This document shows positions 1 to 7,355 of a stretch of 16,024 nucleotides of DNA, piece after piece. How positions within the stretch are numbered: the stretch's first letter is position 1; every line of letters starts with the position of its first letter. The translations under genes and the position numbers were made by a program. Source of the stretch: an uncultured Fretibacterium sp. (GTDB taxonomy: Bacteria > Synergistota > Synergistia > Synergistales > Aminobacteriaceae); the NCBI GenBank assembly GCA_937899395.1, contig CALBPU010000168.1:1-16024 (forward strand). Direction: 5' to 3'. The notes under the pieces are model-generated. The model had not been told where the DNA came from. It did not search any database and saw only the letters and a program-made list of their open reading frames with translations.

Positions 1-183
1 GATATAAACGGGAAGGTGCATACGTCCGTTATGAACAGCGATTGTGTGTCCGATCATTTGCGGAACTACGGTTGAACGTCTTGACCAAGTTTTAATAACT
101 TTTTTGTTGCCTGAGACGTTCATATTTTCGATTCTGTCGAGGAGCCTCTGTTCAACAAAAGGCCCTTTCTTTGATGAGCGCAT
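1..183 (-). CDS. rpsS: 30S ribosomal protein S19, N-terminal part (runs off left edge)
   Basis: The first 61 codons of S19 are visible, and the reading frame stays open to the window edge. S19 sits in the head of the small subunit and contacts S13 and the A-site side of 16S rRNA. Family marks are the basic N-terminus MRSSKKGPFV, then TWSRRSTVVPQMIGHTIAVHNG and the start of the GRMHLPVYI segment. The full protein is normally about 90 residues, so about one third is missing on the left. The ATG at 181-183 is preceded by an AAGGAG SD (195-200 on the complement) at a spacing of 11 nt. It follows rplB by 17 nt, the usual S10-operon order. Identification is secure. Confidence 0.96.
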   Translation of the reverse strand, partial: MRSSKKGPFVEQRLLDRIENMNVSGNKKVIKTWSRRSTVVPQMIGHTIAVHNGRMHLPVYI

Positions 184-200
184 TTATTCTTCAGCTCCTT

Positions 201-1028
201 TTACTTTTCATAACGCCTGCGGATAATAAGCCTGTCTGAAGGCTTGCGCTTGCGTGTCTTGTAACCCTTTGCAGGAGTTCCCCAAGGTGAGACGGGGTGT
301 TTGTTGGATTTTGATTTTCCTTCTCCACCGCCCATAGGGTGATCTACAGGGTTCATTACCATACCTCTAACTGACGGTCTGCGGCCTTTCCAACGGGTTT
401 TTCCGGCTTTGCCCCACGAAATGTTATCGTAGTCCTCATTGCCAACTTGTCCGATTGTTGCCATACATTCAAGCAAAATCAATCTTAATTCGCCGCTGGG
501 CATTCTGATATAAGCATACTTGCCCTCTTTCGACATCAACTGAGCCGATGTGCCTGCTGAACGAACTAATTTTGCGCCGCAACCCGGTGAAAGTTCAAGG
601 TTGTGAATAATCGTACCTACGGGAATATCTTTGAGCTTCAAAGCATTGCCCGGAGTTATATCGCTCTCTTCTCCCGAATAAATCGTATCGCCTACGTTAA
701 GACCCTTCGGAAGAATGATATAACGTTTTTCACCGTCAACATAATTAATTAAAGCGATTCTGGCGTTGCGGTTAGGATCGTATTCAACGGTCGCAACTTT
801 TCCGGGAATACCTAATTTATCACGCTTAAAATCTATAATTCGGTAAGCTCTCCTGTGTCCTCCTCCGATATGACGCATTGTAATACGGCCTGTATTATTT
901 CTGCCTCCGTTTTTGCGAAGATGAACAACAAGCGAACGTTCCGGTTTATCTGCCGTAATATCTTCACGTCCCTGAATGCTCATGTGCCTGCGTGCAGGGG
1001 TATACGGCTTAAACTGTTTAATTGACAT
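201..1028 (-). CDS. rplB: 50S ribosomal protein L2
   Basis: A 275-residue L2, a primary 23S rRNA-binding protein needed for subunit association and the peptidyl-transferase region. The sequence opens MSIKQFKPYTPARRHMS, carries the central GGGHRRAYRIIDFKR stretch, and near the C-terminus has the hallmark MNPVDHPMGGGEGK loop with its conserved histidine. Length matches the family (about 272-277). The frame is open 29 codons further upstream, but that part reads through the end of rplW and resembles no L2. The ATG at 1026-1028 has an AGGAG SD at 1039-1043 with 10-nt spacing, so that start was chosen. It lies 17 nt after the rplW stop in the same operon. Confidence 0.98.
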   Translation of the reverse strand: MSIKQFKPYTPARRHMSIQGREDITADKPERSLVVHLRKNGGRNNTGRITMRHIGGGHRRAYRIIDFKRDKLGIPGKVATVEYDPNRNARIALINYVDGEKRYIILPKGLNVGDTIYSGEESDITPGNALKLKDIPVGTIIHNLELSPGCGAKLVRSAGTSAQLMSKEGKYAYIRMPSGELRLILLECMATIGQVGNEDYDNISWGKAGKTRWKGRRPSVRGMVMNPVDHPMGGGEGKSKSNKHPVSPWGTPAKGYKTRKRKPSDRLIIRRRYEK

Positions 1029-1045
1029 GTTCGTGTTTCTCCTAA

Positions 1046-1342
1046 TTAAATCGAAGCACCCTCGAAGAACTCGATATGCTGATCCGGTTTGAGGGTTACT
1101 ATCGCTTTTTTCCATGAGCGTGTATATCCCTTTGTTATTCCACGACGGCGCATTTTGCCCTTAACGTTCATCGTATTTACATCGGCTACTTTAACGTTGA
1201 AAACTTCCTCGACTGCATTACGAATTTGAATCTTATTTGCTGTCTTATGGACTTCAAACGTATATTTGTTAAGAGCCATTAATGAGCTTGATTTCTCCGT
1301 AATAATCGGGCGAATAATAATATCGTGAGCAGTTAAATTCAT
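1046..1342 (-). CDS. rplW: 50S ribosomal protein L23
   Basis: A 98-residue L23, which lies at the exit of the peptide tunnel and docks trigger factor and the signal recognition particle. It shows the family pattern: DIIIRPIITEKSSSL at the N-terminus, YTFEVHKTANKIQIRNAVEEVFNVKV, then the basic RRRGITKGYTRSWKKAIVTL segment. The start codon overlaps the rplD stop as ATGA (4 bases shared), which implies translational coupling. A strong AGGAGG SD lies at 1353-1358, inside the last codons of rplD. Confidence 0.97.
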   Translation of the reverse strand: MNLTAHDIIIRPIITEKSSSLMALNKYTFEVHKTANKIQIRNAVEEVFNVKVADVNTMNVKGKMRRRGITKGYTRSWKKAIVTLKPDQHIEFFEGASI

Positions 1343-1965
1343 TTTGAATAAACCTCCTCAATTTTCGCAACGACTTCGGGAGTTACGATTAAGTTTTTAG
1401 CGTTGAGAATGTCGTAAACGTTAATGCTTGCAACATTGATACATTTTGCGCCAGGTAAATTTCTAACTGAACGAGTAACGTTTAATGCGTTGTTGTGATA
1501 AATAACAAGCGTTTTGCCAACTCCGAGAGCTGTAAATAAATTCTTGATTGCTTTCGTTGAAGGCTTTTCGATTGCGTCAAAACCTTTAACAACTGACATT
1601 AAATCTTCACGCACTTTATCAGAAAGGACGCTCTTTAACGCAAGCTGACGAACCTTTTTGTTCACCTTCTGAGAGTAATCTCTGGGGTGAGGCCCGTGAG
1701 CTACTCCGCCGTGTACCCAAATCGGAGAACGGGTGCTTCCCTGACGTGCTCTGCCTGTATGTTTCTGTCTCCAAGGCTTTTTTCCGCCGCCTGAAACATC
1801 GCCGCGAGTTTTTGTGCTGTGAGTGCCCTGTCTGCAATTAGCAAGATGAGCAACTACAACCTGATGAATTGCCGGCATATGTACAGGAACATCGAAGACA
1901 TTAGCGGAAACTTCCATTTCACCTGCTCTTGAGCCGTCAAATTCGTAAACTTTTACAAAAGGCAT
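1339..1965 (-). CDS. rplD: 50S ribosomal protein L4
   Basis: A 208-residue L4, an early assembly protein whose long loop lines the exit tunnel. In some bacteria it also represses its own S10 operon. Recognised by the loop QGTHSTKTRGDVSGGGKKPWRQKHTGRARQG and the following SPIWVHGGVAHGPHPRDYSQKVNKK segment, both highly conserved. The ATG at 1963-1965 has an AGGAGG SD inside the end of rplC. There are 17 nt between the rplC stop and this start. A shorter open frame inside this gene (1619-1837) is a shadow. Confidence 0.97.
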   Translation of the reverse strand: MPFVKVYEFDGSRAGEMEVSANVFDVPVHMPAIHQVVVAHLANCRQGTHSTKTRGDVSGGGKKPWRQKHTGRARQGSTRSPIWVHGGVAHGPHPRDYSQKVNKKVRQLALKSVLSDKVREDLMSVVKGFDAIEKPSTKAIKNLFTALGVGKTLVIYHNNALNVTRSVRNLPGAKCINVASINVYDILNAKNLIVTPEVVAKIEEVYSK

Positions 1966-1982
1966 AGTGTTTTTTTCCCTCC

Positions 1983-2609
1983 TTATGCTTTCTTGTAGAG
2001 GGCAAGCAGGCTGTTTTTCGAGCCGGGTACTGCGCCTTTTACCAGAATTAAATTGTTCTCAACATCAACGGCCATAACGGTTAAATTCTTGACGGTAACT
2101 TTATCGCTTCCCATGTGTCCGGGCATTCTCTTTCCGGGAAATACTCGTCCGGGATATGATATAGCACCGCTTGAACCTCCGTGTCTGTGTTCAACAGAAG
2201 TACCGTGGCTGAATTGCTGACCTCCAAAATGATGACGCTTCATAACTCCTGCGAAGCCCTTACCTTTGGAAATGCCTTTGACATCAATTTTTTCTCCGGC
2301 TTCAAACAAATCTGCCTTTAACTCCTGCCCAACTTCATAGCCTTTCACATCTTCAAGTCTAAATTCCCGAAGTGTTTTTTTAGGTTCGAGCTTTAGTTTC
2401 TCAAACATAACTTTTTGAGGTTTGGACAGCTTATGAGCCTTAACAGCTCCGAAGCCGAGAAGAACAGCAGAATAGCCGTTCTGTTCAGGGGTTCTCAGAG
2501 CAACTACAGAACACGGCCCAGCAAGGACAACCGTAACAGCTACGGCCTGCCCTTCAGAGTCATAAATCTGTGTCATTCCGAGTTTTTTCCCCAGAATCCC
2601 TAATGACAT
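1983..2609 (-). CDS. rplC: 50S ribosomal protein L3
   Basis: A 208-residue L3, an early assembly protein whose loop reaches toward the peptidyl-transferase centre. It starts MSLGILGKKLGMTQIYDSEG, the classic L3 opening. The loop GKGFAGVMKRHHFGGQQFSHGTSVEHRHGGSSGAISYPGRVFPGKRMPGHMG is also typical and includes the glutamine that is the usual methylation target (Gln150 in E. coli). An AAGGAG SD lies at 2621-2626 with about 11 nt to the ATG. It follows rpsJ after a 67-nt gap, the longest inside this operon. Confidence 0.97.
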   Translation of the reverse strand: MSLGILGKKLGMTQIYDSEGQAVAVTVVLAGPCSVVALRTPEQNGYSAVLLGFGAVKAHKLSKPQKVMFEKLKLEPKKTLREFRLEDVKGYEVGQELKADLFEAGEKIDVKGISKGKGFAGVMKRHHFGGQQFSHGTSVEHRHGGSSGAISYPGRVFPGKRMPGHMGSDKVTVKNLTVMAVDVENNLILVKGAVPGSKNSLLALYKKA

Positions 2610-2648
2610 AACTAAAATTTCTCCTTAATATTTATTTATTTCAATCTA

Positions 2649-2668
2649 CGCTCTCATAATTAAAAGCG
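2649..2668 (-). other. Hairpin in the rpsJ-rplC intercistronic gap
   Basis: In the mRNA, positions 2668-2662 pair with 2655-2649 over seven base pairs (two of them G-U) around a 6-nt loop. No U-run follows, so it is unlikely to be a terminator. It stands in the only sizeable spacer of the ribosomal operon, just after the rpsJ stop and upstream of the rplC SD. It might be a processing site or a protein-binding site. Function is not shown by the sequence. Confidence 0.35.
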
Positions 2669-2676
2669 ATGATTTT

Positions 2677-2982
2677 CTAAAATTTTATCTGAATGTCCAC
2701 ACCTGAAGCAAGGTTTAATTGCATAAGTGCGTCCATTGTTTTCTGTGTCGGTTCGATGATGTCGATCAATCTTTTGTGAGTGCGCATCTCAAACTGCTCT
2801 CTAGCGTCTTTGTCTTTATGAGGCGATTTCAGAATTGTAATTCTCCCTACTTCAGTCGGAAGCGGAATAGGACCTGAAACCCTTGCGCCTGTAGATTGTG
2901 CTGTTTCGGCTATTTGAGCGGCTGAAATATCAAGCACTCTGTGATCAAAAGATTTTAATCTTATGCGGATTTTTCGTGCCAT
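2677..2982 (-). CDS. rpsJ: 30S ribosomal protein S10
   Basis: A 101-residue S10 (NusE), a small-subunit head protein that also joins NusB in antitermination complexes. Recognised by KIRIRLKSFDHRVLD, then STGARVSGPIPLPTEVGRITILKSPHKDKDAREQFEMRTHKRLIDI, the loop and strand typical of S10. The start lies only 5 nt after the tuf stop. The region upstream offers just a weak GAG as SD, so initiation probably depends on ribosomes finishing tuf. This junction joins the str-type genes to the S10-type genes. Confidence 0.97.
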   Translation of the reverse strand: MARKIRIRLKSFDHRVLDISAAQIAETAQSTGARVSGPIPLPTEVGRITILKSPHKDKDAREQFEMRTHKRLIDIIEPTQKTMDALMQLNLASGVDIQIKF

Positions 2983-2987
2983 GATAA

Positions 2988-4190
2988 TTACTCTATAATC
3001 TGGGTAACAACACCCGCTCCGACTGTATGACCGCCTTCACGAACTGCAAAGCGTAAACCTTCTTCCATAGCTATCGGCACGATTAACTCAACTTCAAATG
3101 TTGCGTTATCACCAGGCATAACCATTTCAACGCCTTCAGGAAGTTTAATATTTCCGGTAACGTCTGTTGTTCTGAAGTAGAACTGAGGCTTATAACCTGC
3201 AAAGAACGGTGTATGACGTCCGCCTTCCTCTTTCTTTAAGACGTAAACTTCGCTCTTGAACTTCGTATGAGGAGTAACTGTACCGGGTTTAGCAAGAACT
3301 TGTCCACGCTGAACATCTGTTTTATCGATACCTCTGAGAAGTACGCCTACGTTGTCTCCTGCTTCTGCATTATCAAGAATCTTCCTGAACATTTCAAGAG
3401 ATGTAGCAACTGTCTTCTGAGTGTCTCTGACCATTCCGATGATCTCAACAGGCTCGCCTGCGTTAATAACTCCACGCTCAACACGTCCTGTTACAACTGT
3501 TCCACGTCCTGAAATTGTGAAAACGTCTTCAACCGGCATAAGGAACGGCTTATCAATTTCACGTACAGGATCAGGAATGAAATTGTCGCAAGCGTCCATA
3601 AGGTCATAAATACATTTGCAAATCGGGTCGTCTCTCTTGCCTGTGCCTTTTTCAAGAACTTCAAGAGCTGAACCTCTGATAATCGGTGTATCATCGCCGG
3701 GGAAGTCGTATTTATTGAGAAGCTCACGAACTTCCATTTCTACAAGGTCTAATAATTCAGGGTCATCAACCTGGTCAGTCTTGTTCATGAAAACAACGAT
3801 TGCAGGAACGTTGACCTGACGAGCTAATAAGACGTGTTCACGAGTTTGAGGCATAGGGCCATCAGCAGCACTTACAACAAGAATTGTACCGTCCATCTGT
3901 GCAGCACCTGTAATCATGTTCTTGATATAGTCGGCGTGGCCGGGGCAGTCGATATGTGCATAGTGTCTCTTTGTTGTCTGATATTCAACGTGAGCAATGT
4001 TAATTGTAATTCCGCGTTCTCTTTCTTCAGGTGCCTTATCGATCATATCGTACGCTGTGTACTCTGCAAAACTTTCAGTAGCTAAACACTTTGTAATAGC
4101 CGCTGTAAGTGTTGTTTTACCGTGGTCAATGTGTCCGATTGTACCGATGTTCAAATGAGGCTTGTTACGCTCAAATTTCTCTTTTGCCAT
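2988..4190 (-). CDS. tuf: Elongation factor Tu
   Basis: A 400-residue EF-Tu, the GTPase that brings aminoacyl-tRNA to the ribosomal A site. G motifs in order: GHIDHGKT at about 19-26 (Ile where Val is usual), RGITI at about 59-63, DCPGH at 81-85 with the catalytic His85, NKTD at 136-139, then GSAL. Domains II and III follow with typical motifs (FTISGRGTVVTGRVERG, then RFAVREGGHTVGAGVVT near the end). The ATG at 4188-4190 is preceded by an AAAGGAG SD. It sits between fusA and rpsJ; a second tuf copy elsewhere cannot be excluded from this window. Confidence 0.98.
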   Translation of the reverse strand: MAKEKFERNKPHLNIGTIGHIDHGKTTLTAAITKCLATESFAEYTAYDMIDKAPEERERGITINIAHVEYQTTKRHYAHIDCPGHADYIKNMITGAAQMDGTILVVSAADGPMPQTREHVLLARQVNVPAIVVFMNKTDQVDDPELLDLVEMEVRELLNKYDFPGDDTPIIRGSALEVLEKGTGKRDDPICKCIYDLMDACDNFIPDPVREIDKPFLMPVEDVFTISGRGTVVTGRVERGVINAGEPVEIIGMVRDTQKTVATSLEMFRKILDNAEAGDNVGVLLRGIDKTDVQRGQVLAKPGTVTPHTKFKSEVYVLKKEEGGRHTPFFAGYKPQFYFRTTDVTGNIKLPEGVEMVMPGDNATFEVELIVPIAMEEGLRFAVREGGHTVGAGVVTQIIE

Positions 4191-4221
4191 TATTCAAAAA
4201 CTCCTTTACTAAATTAATTAA

Positions 4222-6282
4222 TTAAATTCTTCCCTGCAAAATTTTTTCACTAACTTCAGCAGGTGTTACTTCATAGTGATCAAACTGCATCGAATAATTC
4301 GCTCTACCTGATGTTTTGCTTCTCAAGTCCGTTGCATAACCGAACATTCCGACTAAAGGAACAAAGGCTTTTATTATTCTGGCATTTGCTCTTAAATCCA
4401 TTCCGTCGATTCGGCCTCGTCTTGATGACAAATCGCCTATGACATCTCCGACATATTCCTCAGGCGTTACAACTTCCACTGACATTACAGGCTCCATTAA
4501 AACAGGGTCAGCTTTTTTCATGGCCTCTTTGAAACCCATTGAAGCAGCGATTTTGAATGCCATTTCGGAACTGTCAACTTCATGATACGAACCATCAACA
4601 AGCGAAATTTTCACTCCGATTACAGGATAACCGCCTAACACTCCAGATTGTACAGCTTCCTCAAGTCCTTTTTCAACTGCTGTGATAAATTCCTTAGGAA
4701 TAACTCCTCCGACAATTTTATCCTCAAATTCATATTTGCCGTCTTCCAAAGGCTCAATCTCGAATACAACATGACCGTATTGACCTCTTCCGCCTGACTG
4801 ACGGATATATTTTCCTTCAGCTCTTGCGGGCTTGCGAATTGCTTCACGATACGATACCTGAGGATTGCCTACCTTTACATCAACGCCGAACTCACGTTTC
4901 AATCTGTCAACGATGATTTCGAGATGTAATTCTCCCATTCCTGATATAACTGTCTGTCCGCTCTCCTCGTCATTGTGAACTTTGAATGTCGGGTCTTCAT
5001 CTGCAAGAGCGTTAAGACCTTTCGCAAGTTTCACTTTGTCCTGCTGTGTTGCAGGTTCGACGGCAAGAGAGATAACAGGTTCAGGAAATTCGAGGCTCTC
5101 AAGCACGATCTGATTGTTTTCATCGCAAAGAGTATCTCCTGTTTTCGTATTCTTCAACGAAGGTACTGCGACAATCATTCCGGCCTCCATTGAGTCAATG
5201 TCCTCACGTTTGTTTGAGTGCATTCTCATAATTCGGCCAATTCTTTCACGCTGTCCCGATGTAGGATTATACAGCGAACCGCCTTTCTCCAGTTTACCTG
5301 AATAAACCCTCAGGAAAAATAACTTGCCTAAGAACGGATCAACAGCTATCTTAAATGCCAATGCCGTAAAAGGTTCTTCAGGATCGCTGTGCCTCTCAAG
5401 AATTTCATCAGGATCTCTCGGTGAAACTCCTTTAATAGGCGGTAAATCAATCGGGCTTGGTAAATATTCAACAACTGCATCAAGCAAAGGCTCAACACAT
5501 TTGTTCTTGAAAGCTGAACCGCATAAAACAGGTACGGCCTTCAAATTTATAACTGCCTCACGCAAAGTTCTGCGAATTAATTCAGGGCTTACGAATTTTC
5601 CCTCAAGGTACAACGTCATAATATCGTCGCTGAAATCCGAAAGAGCTTCAATAATATTATCGCGTCCCTGTTTCGCTGACATTGCAAGCTCGGCAGGTAT
5701 TACACCTTCAGCAGGTGCCTGACCTAATACGCCCGAAAAATAATAAGCTTTCTGCTCAATTAAATCTACTACTCCGGCGAAATCGTCCTCTGCTCCAATC
5801 GGAAGCTGCAAAGGTATTGCGTTTGCTCCAAGTCTTTCACGCATTGCCTTAACAACCGCTTCAAAATCTGCACCGATCCGATCCATTTTATTAACGAATG
5901 CGATTCTAGGTACATGATATTTATCAGCCTGCCTCCAAACAGTTTCGGACTGAGGCTCGACACCTCCGACAGCACAGAACACTGCGACAGCTCCGTCAAG
6001 AACTCGCATTGAGCGTTCAACTTCAACCGTAAAATCCACGTGGCCTGGCGTATCAATCAAATTGATAGTATGCTCCTTCCACGCACATGTAGTAGCGGCT
6101 GAGGTAATTGTAATTCCTCTTTCACGCTCTTGTTCCATCCAGTCCATTGTGGCTGTGCCTTCATGAACTTCGCCGACTTTATAATTGCTTCCTGTGTAAT
6201 ATAAGATTCGTTCGCTCGTGGTAGTTTTTCCTGCGTCAATATGAGCTGCTATTCCTATATTCCTTACTCTGCTAATATCCAA
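4222..6282 (-). CDS. fusA: Elongation factor G, TTG start
   Basis: A 686-residue EF-G, the GTPase that drives translocation and helps recycle ribosomes. G1 is AHIDAGKT at about 13-20. Also present are RGITITSAA (G2), DTPGHVDF (G3), NKMDR (G4) and CGSAF (G5). Domain IV shows the YREAIRKPA and SGGRGQYGHVV stretches, and the C-terminus has SSRRGRIDGMD. The length is close to the usual 690-700. The start codon is TTG at 6280-6282; no ATG or GTG fits, and a modest GCAGGT SD lies about 9 nt upstream. The gene follows rpsG by 32 nt. Confidence 0.97.
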   Translation of the reverse strand: MDISRVRNIGIAAHIDAGKTTTSERILYYTGSNYKVGEVHEGTATMDWMEQERERGITITSAATTCAWKEHTINLIDTPGHVDFTVEVERSMRVLDGAVAVFCAVGGVEPQSETVWRQADKYHVPRIAFVNKMDRIGADFEAVVKAMRERLGANAIPLQLPIGAEDDFAGVVDLIEQKAYYFSGVLGQAPAEGVIPAELAMSAKQGRDNIIEALSDFSDDIMTLYLEGKFVSPELIRRTLREAVINLKAVPVLCGSAFKNKCVEPLLDAVVEYLPSPIDLPPIKGVSPRDPDEILERHSDPEEPFTALAFKIAVDPFLGKLFFLRVYSGKLEKGGSLYNPTSGQRERIGRIMRMHSNKREDIDSMEAGMIVAVPSLKNTKTGDTLCDENNQIVLESLEFPEPVISLAVEPATQQDKVKLAKGLNALADEDPTFKVHNDEESGQTVISGMGELHLEIIVDRLKREFGVDVKVGNPQVSYREAIRKPARAEGKYIRQSGGRGQYGHVVFEIEPLEDGKYEFEDKIVGGVIPKEFITAVEKGLEEAVQSGVLGGYPVIGVKISLVDGSYHEVDSSEMAFKIAASMGFKEAMKKADPVLMEPVMSVEVVTPEEYVGDVIGDLSSRRGRIDGMDLRANARIIKAFVPLVGMFGYATDLRSKTSGRANYSMQFDHYEVTPAEVSEKILQGRI

Positions 6283-6314
6283 TAAATTTTAACCTGCCTG
6301 AATATTAAATTTGA

Positions 6315-6785
6315 TTACCAACGATAATGCGCAAATGCCCTGTTAGCTTCGGCCATTCTGTGAGTATCATCACGGCGTTTAATTGAAGCTCCTTCGTTCT
6401 TGTAAGCGTCCATTAACTCACGCATTAATCTTTCTCTCATTGGCATTCCTTTTTTACCTCTGGCAAATGAAACTATCCATCTTATTGAAAGCTGAACGCC
6501 TCTTTCGGGTGTAACTTCAACAGGAACCTGATAAGTAGCTCCACCGACTCTTCTGGGTCTTACTTCAATATTAGGAGTTACATTAGCCATTGCCTTCTCA
6601 AAAACTTCAAAAGGCTCAACATTTAATTTTTCCGCAGCTCCTTCAAGGGCACCGTAAAAAATTTTTTCGGCTAAACTGCGTTTCCCGCCCATCATCAACG
6701 CACTTATAAATCTTGATGCGGCCGGATTGTTAAATTTTATATCCGGAAGCGGGGGGCGTTTCTTAATATGACCTTTTCTTGGCAT
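6315..6785 (-). CDS. rpsG: 30S ribosomal protein S7
   Basis: A 156-residue S7, which nucleates assembly of the small-subunit head and lines the exit site. It opens MPRKGHIKKRPPLPD. It carries MMGGKRSLAEKIFYGAL, the loop NVTPNIEVRPRRVGGATYQVPVEV, and the C-terminal RRDDTHRMAEANRAFAHYRW. An AGGAGG SD lies just before the ATG, directly after the rpsL stop (17-nt gap). In E. coli S7 represses its operon at the rpsL-rpsG junction; the gap here is too short to show a similar structure. Confidence 0.97.
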   Translation of the reverse strand: MPRKGHIKKRPPLPDIKFNNPAASRFISALMMGGKRSLAEKIFYGALEGAAEKLNVEPFEVFEKAMANVTPNIEVRPRRVGGATYQVPVEVTPERGVQLSIRWIVSFARGKKGMPMRERLMRELMDAYKNEGASIKRRDDTHRMAEANRAFAHYRW

Positions 6786-6802
6786 AATTTATAATCCTCC
6801 TG

Positions 6803-7180
6803 CTAATTTGCTTTCGGTTTACGTGCACCATATTTTGAGCGGCTTCTCTTGCGGTTCTCTACTCCTCCGCAGTCAAGCGTTCCTCTTATAATATGATAAC
6901 GAACACCGGGCAAGTCCTTCACACGTCCTCCTCGTACTAATACTACTGAGTGTTCCTGAAGATTGTGGCCAATCCCGGGAATATATGAAGTAACTTCGAT
7001 ACCGTTTGTTAATCTGACACGTGCAACCTTTCTTAATGCTGAGTTCGGCTTCTTGGGTGTTATCGTATAAACTCTTGTACATACACCTCTACGTGCCGGG
7101 TTCCCCTGCAATGCCGGAGAATTACTTTTAGATTTTTTCTCTTCACGTCCAAATCGGACAAGCTGATTAATTGTTGGCAC
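6803..7180 (-). CDS. rpsL: 30S ribosomal protein S12, GTG start
   Basis: A 125-residue S12, the decoding-centre protein. It opens MPTINQLVRFGREE and carries TPKKPNSALRKVARVRL and VRGGRVKDLPGVRYHIIRG. The lysines that mutate in streptomycin resistance are wild type in both loops, as is the Asp of the usual methylthiolation site. The start is the GTG at 7178-7180. It is forced: the in-frame codon just before it is TAG (7181-7183), and the protein aligns with S12 from this residue. No SD lies at normal distance. The nearest good one is at 7220-7226, beyond a hairpin. This is the first gene of the ribosomal operon. Confidence 0.97.
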   Translation of the reverse strand: MPTINQLVRFGREEKKSKSNSPALQGNPARRGVCTRVYTITPKKPNSALRKVARVRLTNGIEVTSYIPGIGHNLQEHSVVLVRGGRVKDLPGVRYHIIRGTLDCGGVENRKRSRSKYGARKPKAN

Positions 7181-7185
7181 CTAGC

Positions 7186-7226
7186 AATGCAAAAAACACT
7201 TTTAATATGTTTTTGCACTTCCTCCC
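7186..7226 (-). promoter_or_regulatory. rpsL ribosome-binding site split by a hairpin
   Basis: Read on the minus strand, a GGGAGGA SD lies at 7226-7220. Next comes a hairpin: 7219-7210 pairs with 7195-7186 (ten pairs, one G-U). One bulged base (7196) is followed by two more pairs (7209-7208 with 7198-7197), and the loop is 9 nt. Then come five bases and the GTG at 7180. The linear distance from SD to start is about 40 nt. With the stem folded, the SD is joined almost directly to the last five bases, giving a normal effective spacing. The pairing is seen directly; its role in bridging is inference. Confidence 0.6.
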
Positions 7227-7276
7227 TTCTCAAAAATTTATCAAAACAAATTTGCTGATTTTTATACAGCTTGGTA

Positions 7277-7306
7277 ATATTAGCAAATCAAAGCCGTTTA
7301 TGTCAA
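7277..7306 (-). promoter_or_regulatory. Promoter of the ribosomal protein operon
   Basis: On the minus strand a perfect -35 TTGACA (7306-7301) and a TAATAT -10 (7282-7277) are separated by 18 nt. TGC directly precedes the -10, making it an extended -10. This is the best housekeeping-sigma match in the window, as expected for a ribosomal operon. Initiation would fall near 7270, leaving a leader of about 90 nt. That leader begins with a small GCTG/CAGC hairpin (7270-7254) and ends with the split rpsL ribosome-binding site. Confidence 0.75.
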
Positions 7307-7326
7307 ATATTTTTGTGTGATTATTA

Positions 7327-7332
7327 TATAAT
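7327..7332 (+). promoter_or_regulatory. Probable -10 of the slt cluster promoter
   Basis: A perfect TATAAT lies 24 nt before the slt ATG. No convincing -35 stands 16-18 nt upstream: the matching place (about 7303-7309) holds CAAAT-like sequence and overlaps the -35 of the divergent rpsL promoter. It may be a weak promoter, or one affected by polymerase bound at the stronger divergent one. Confidence 0.45.
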
Positions 7333-7355
7333 AGCTTAAAATTTTTTAAGGAGTT

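Noticed and set aside
5324..5722. 132-codon open frame antisense to fusA
   Set aside because: It mirrors the conserved EF-G coding strand, has no SD and no recognisable protein features; a shadow frame.
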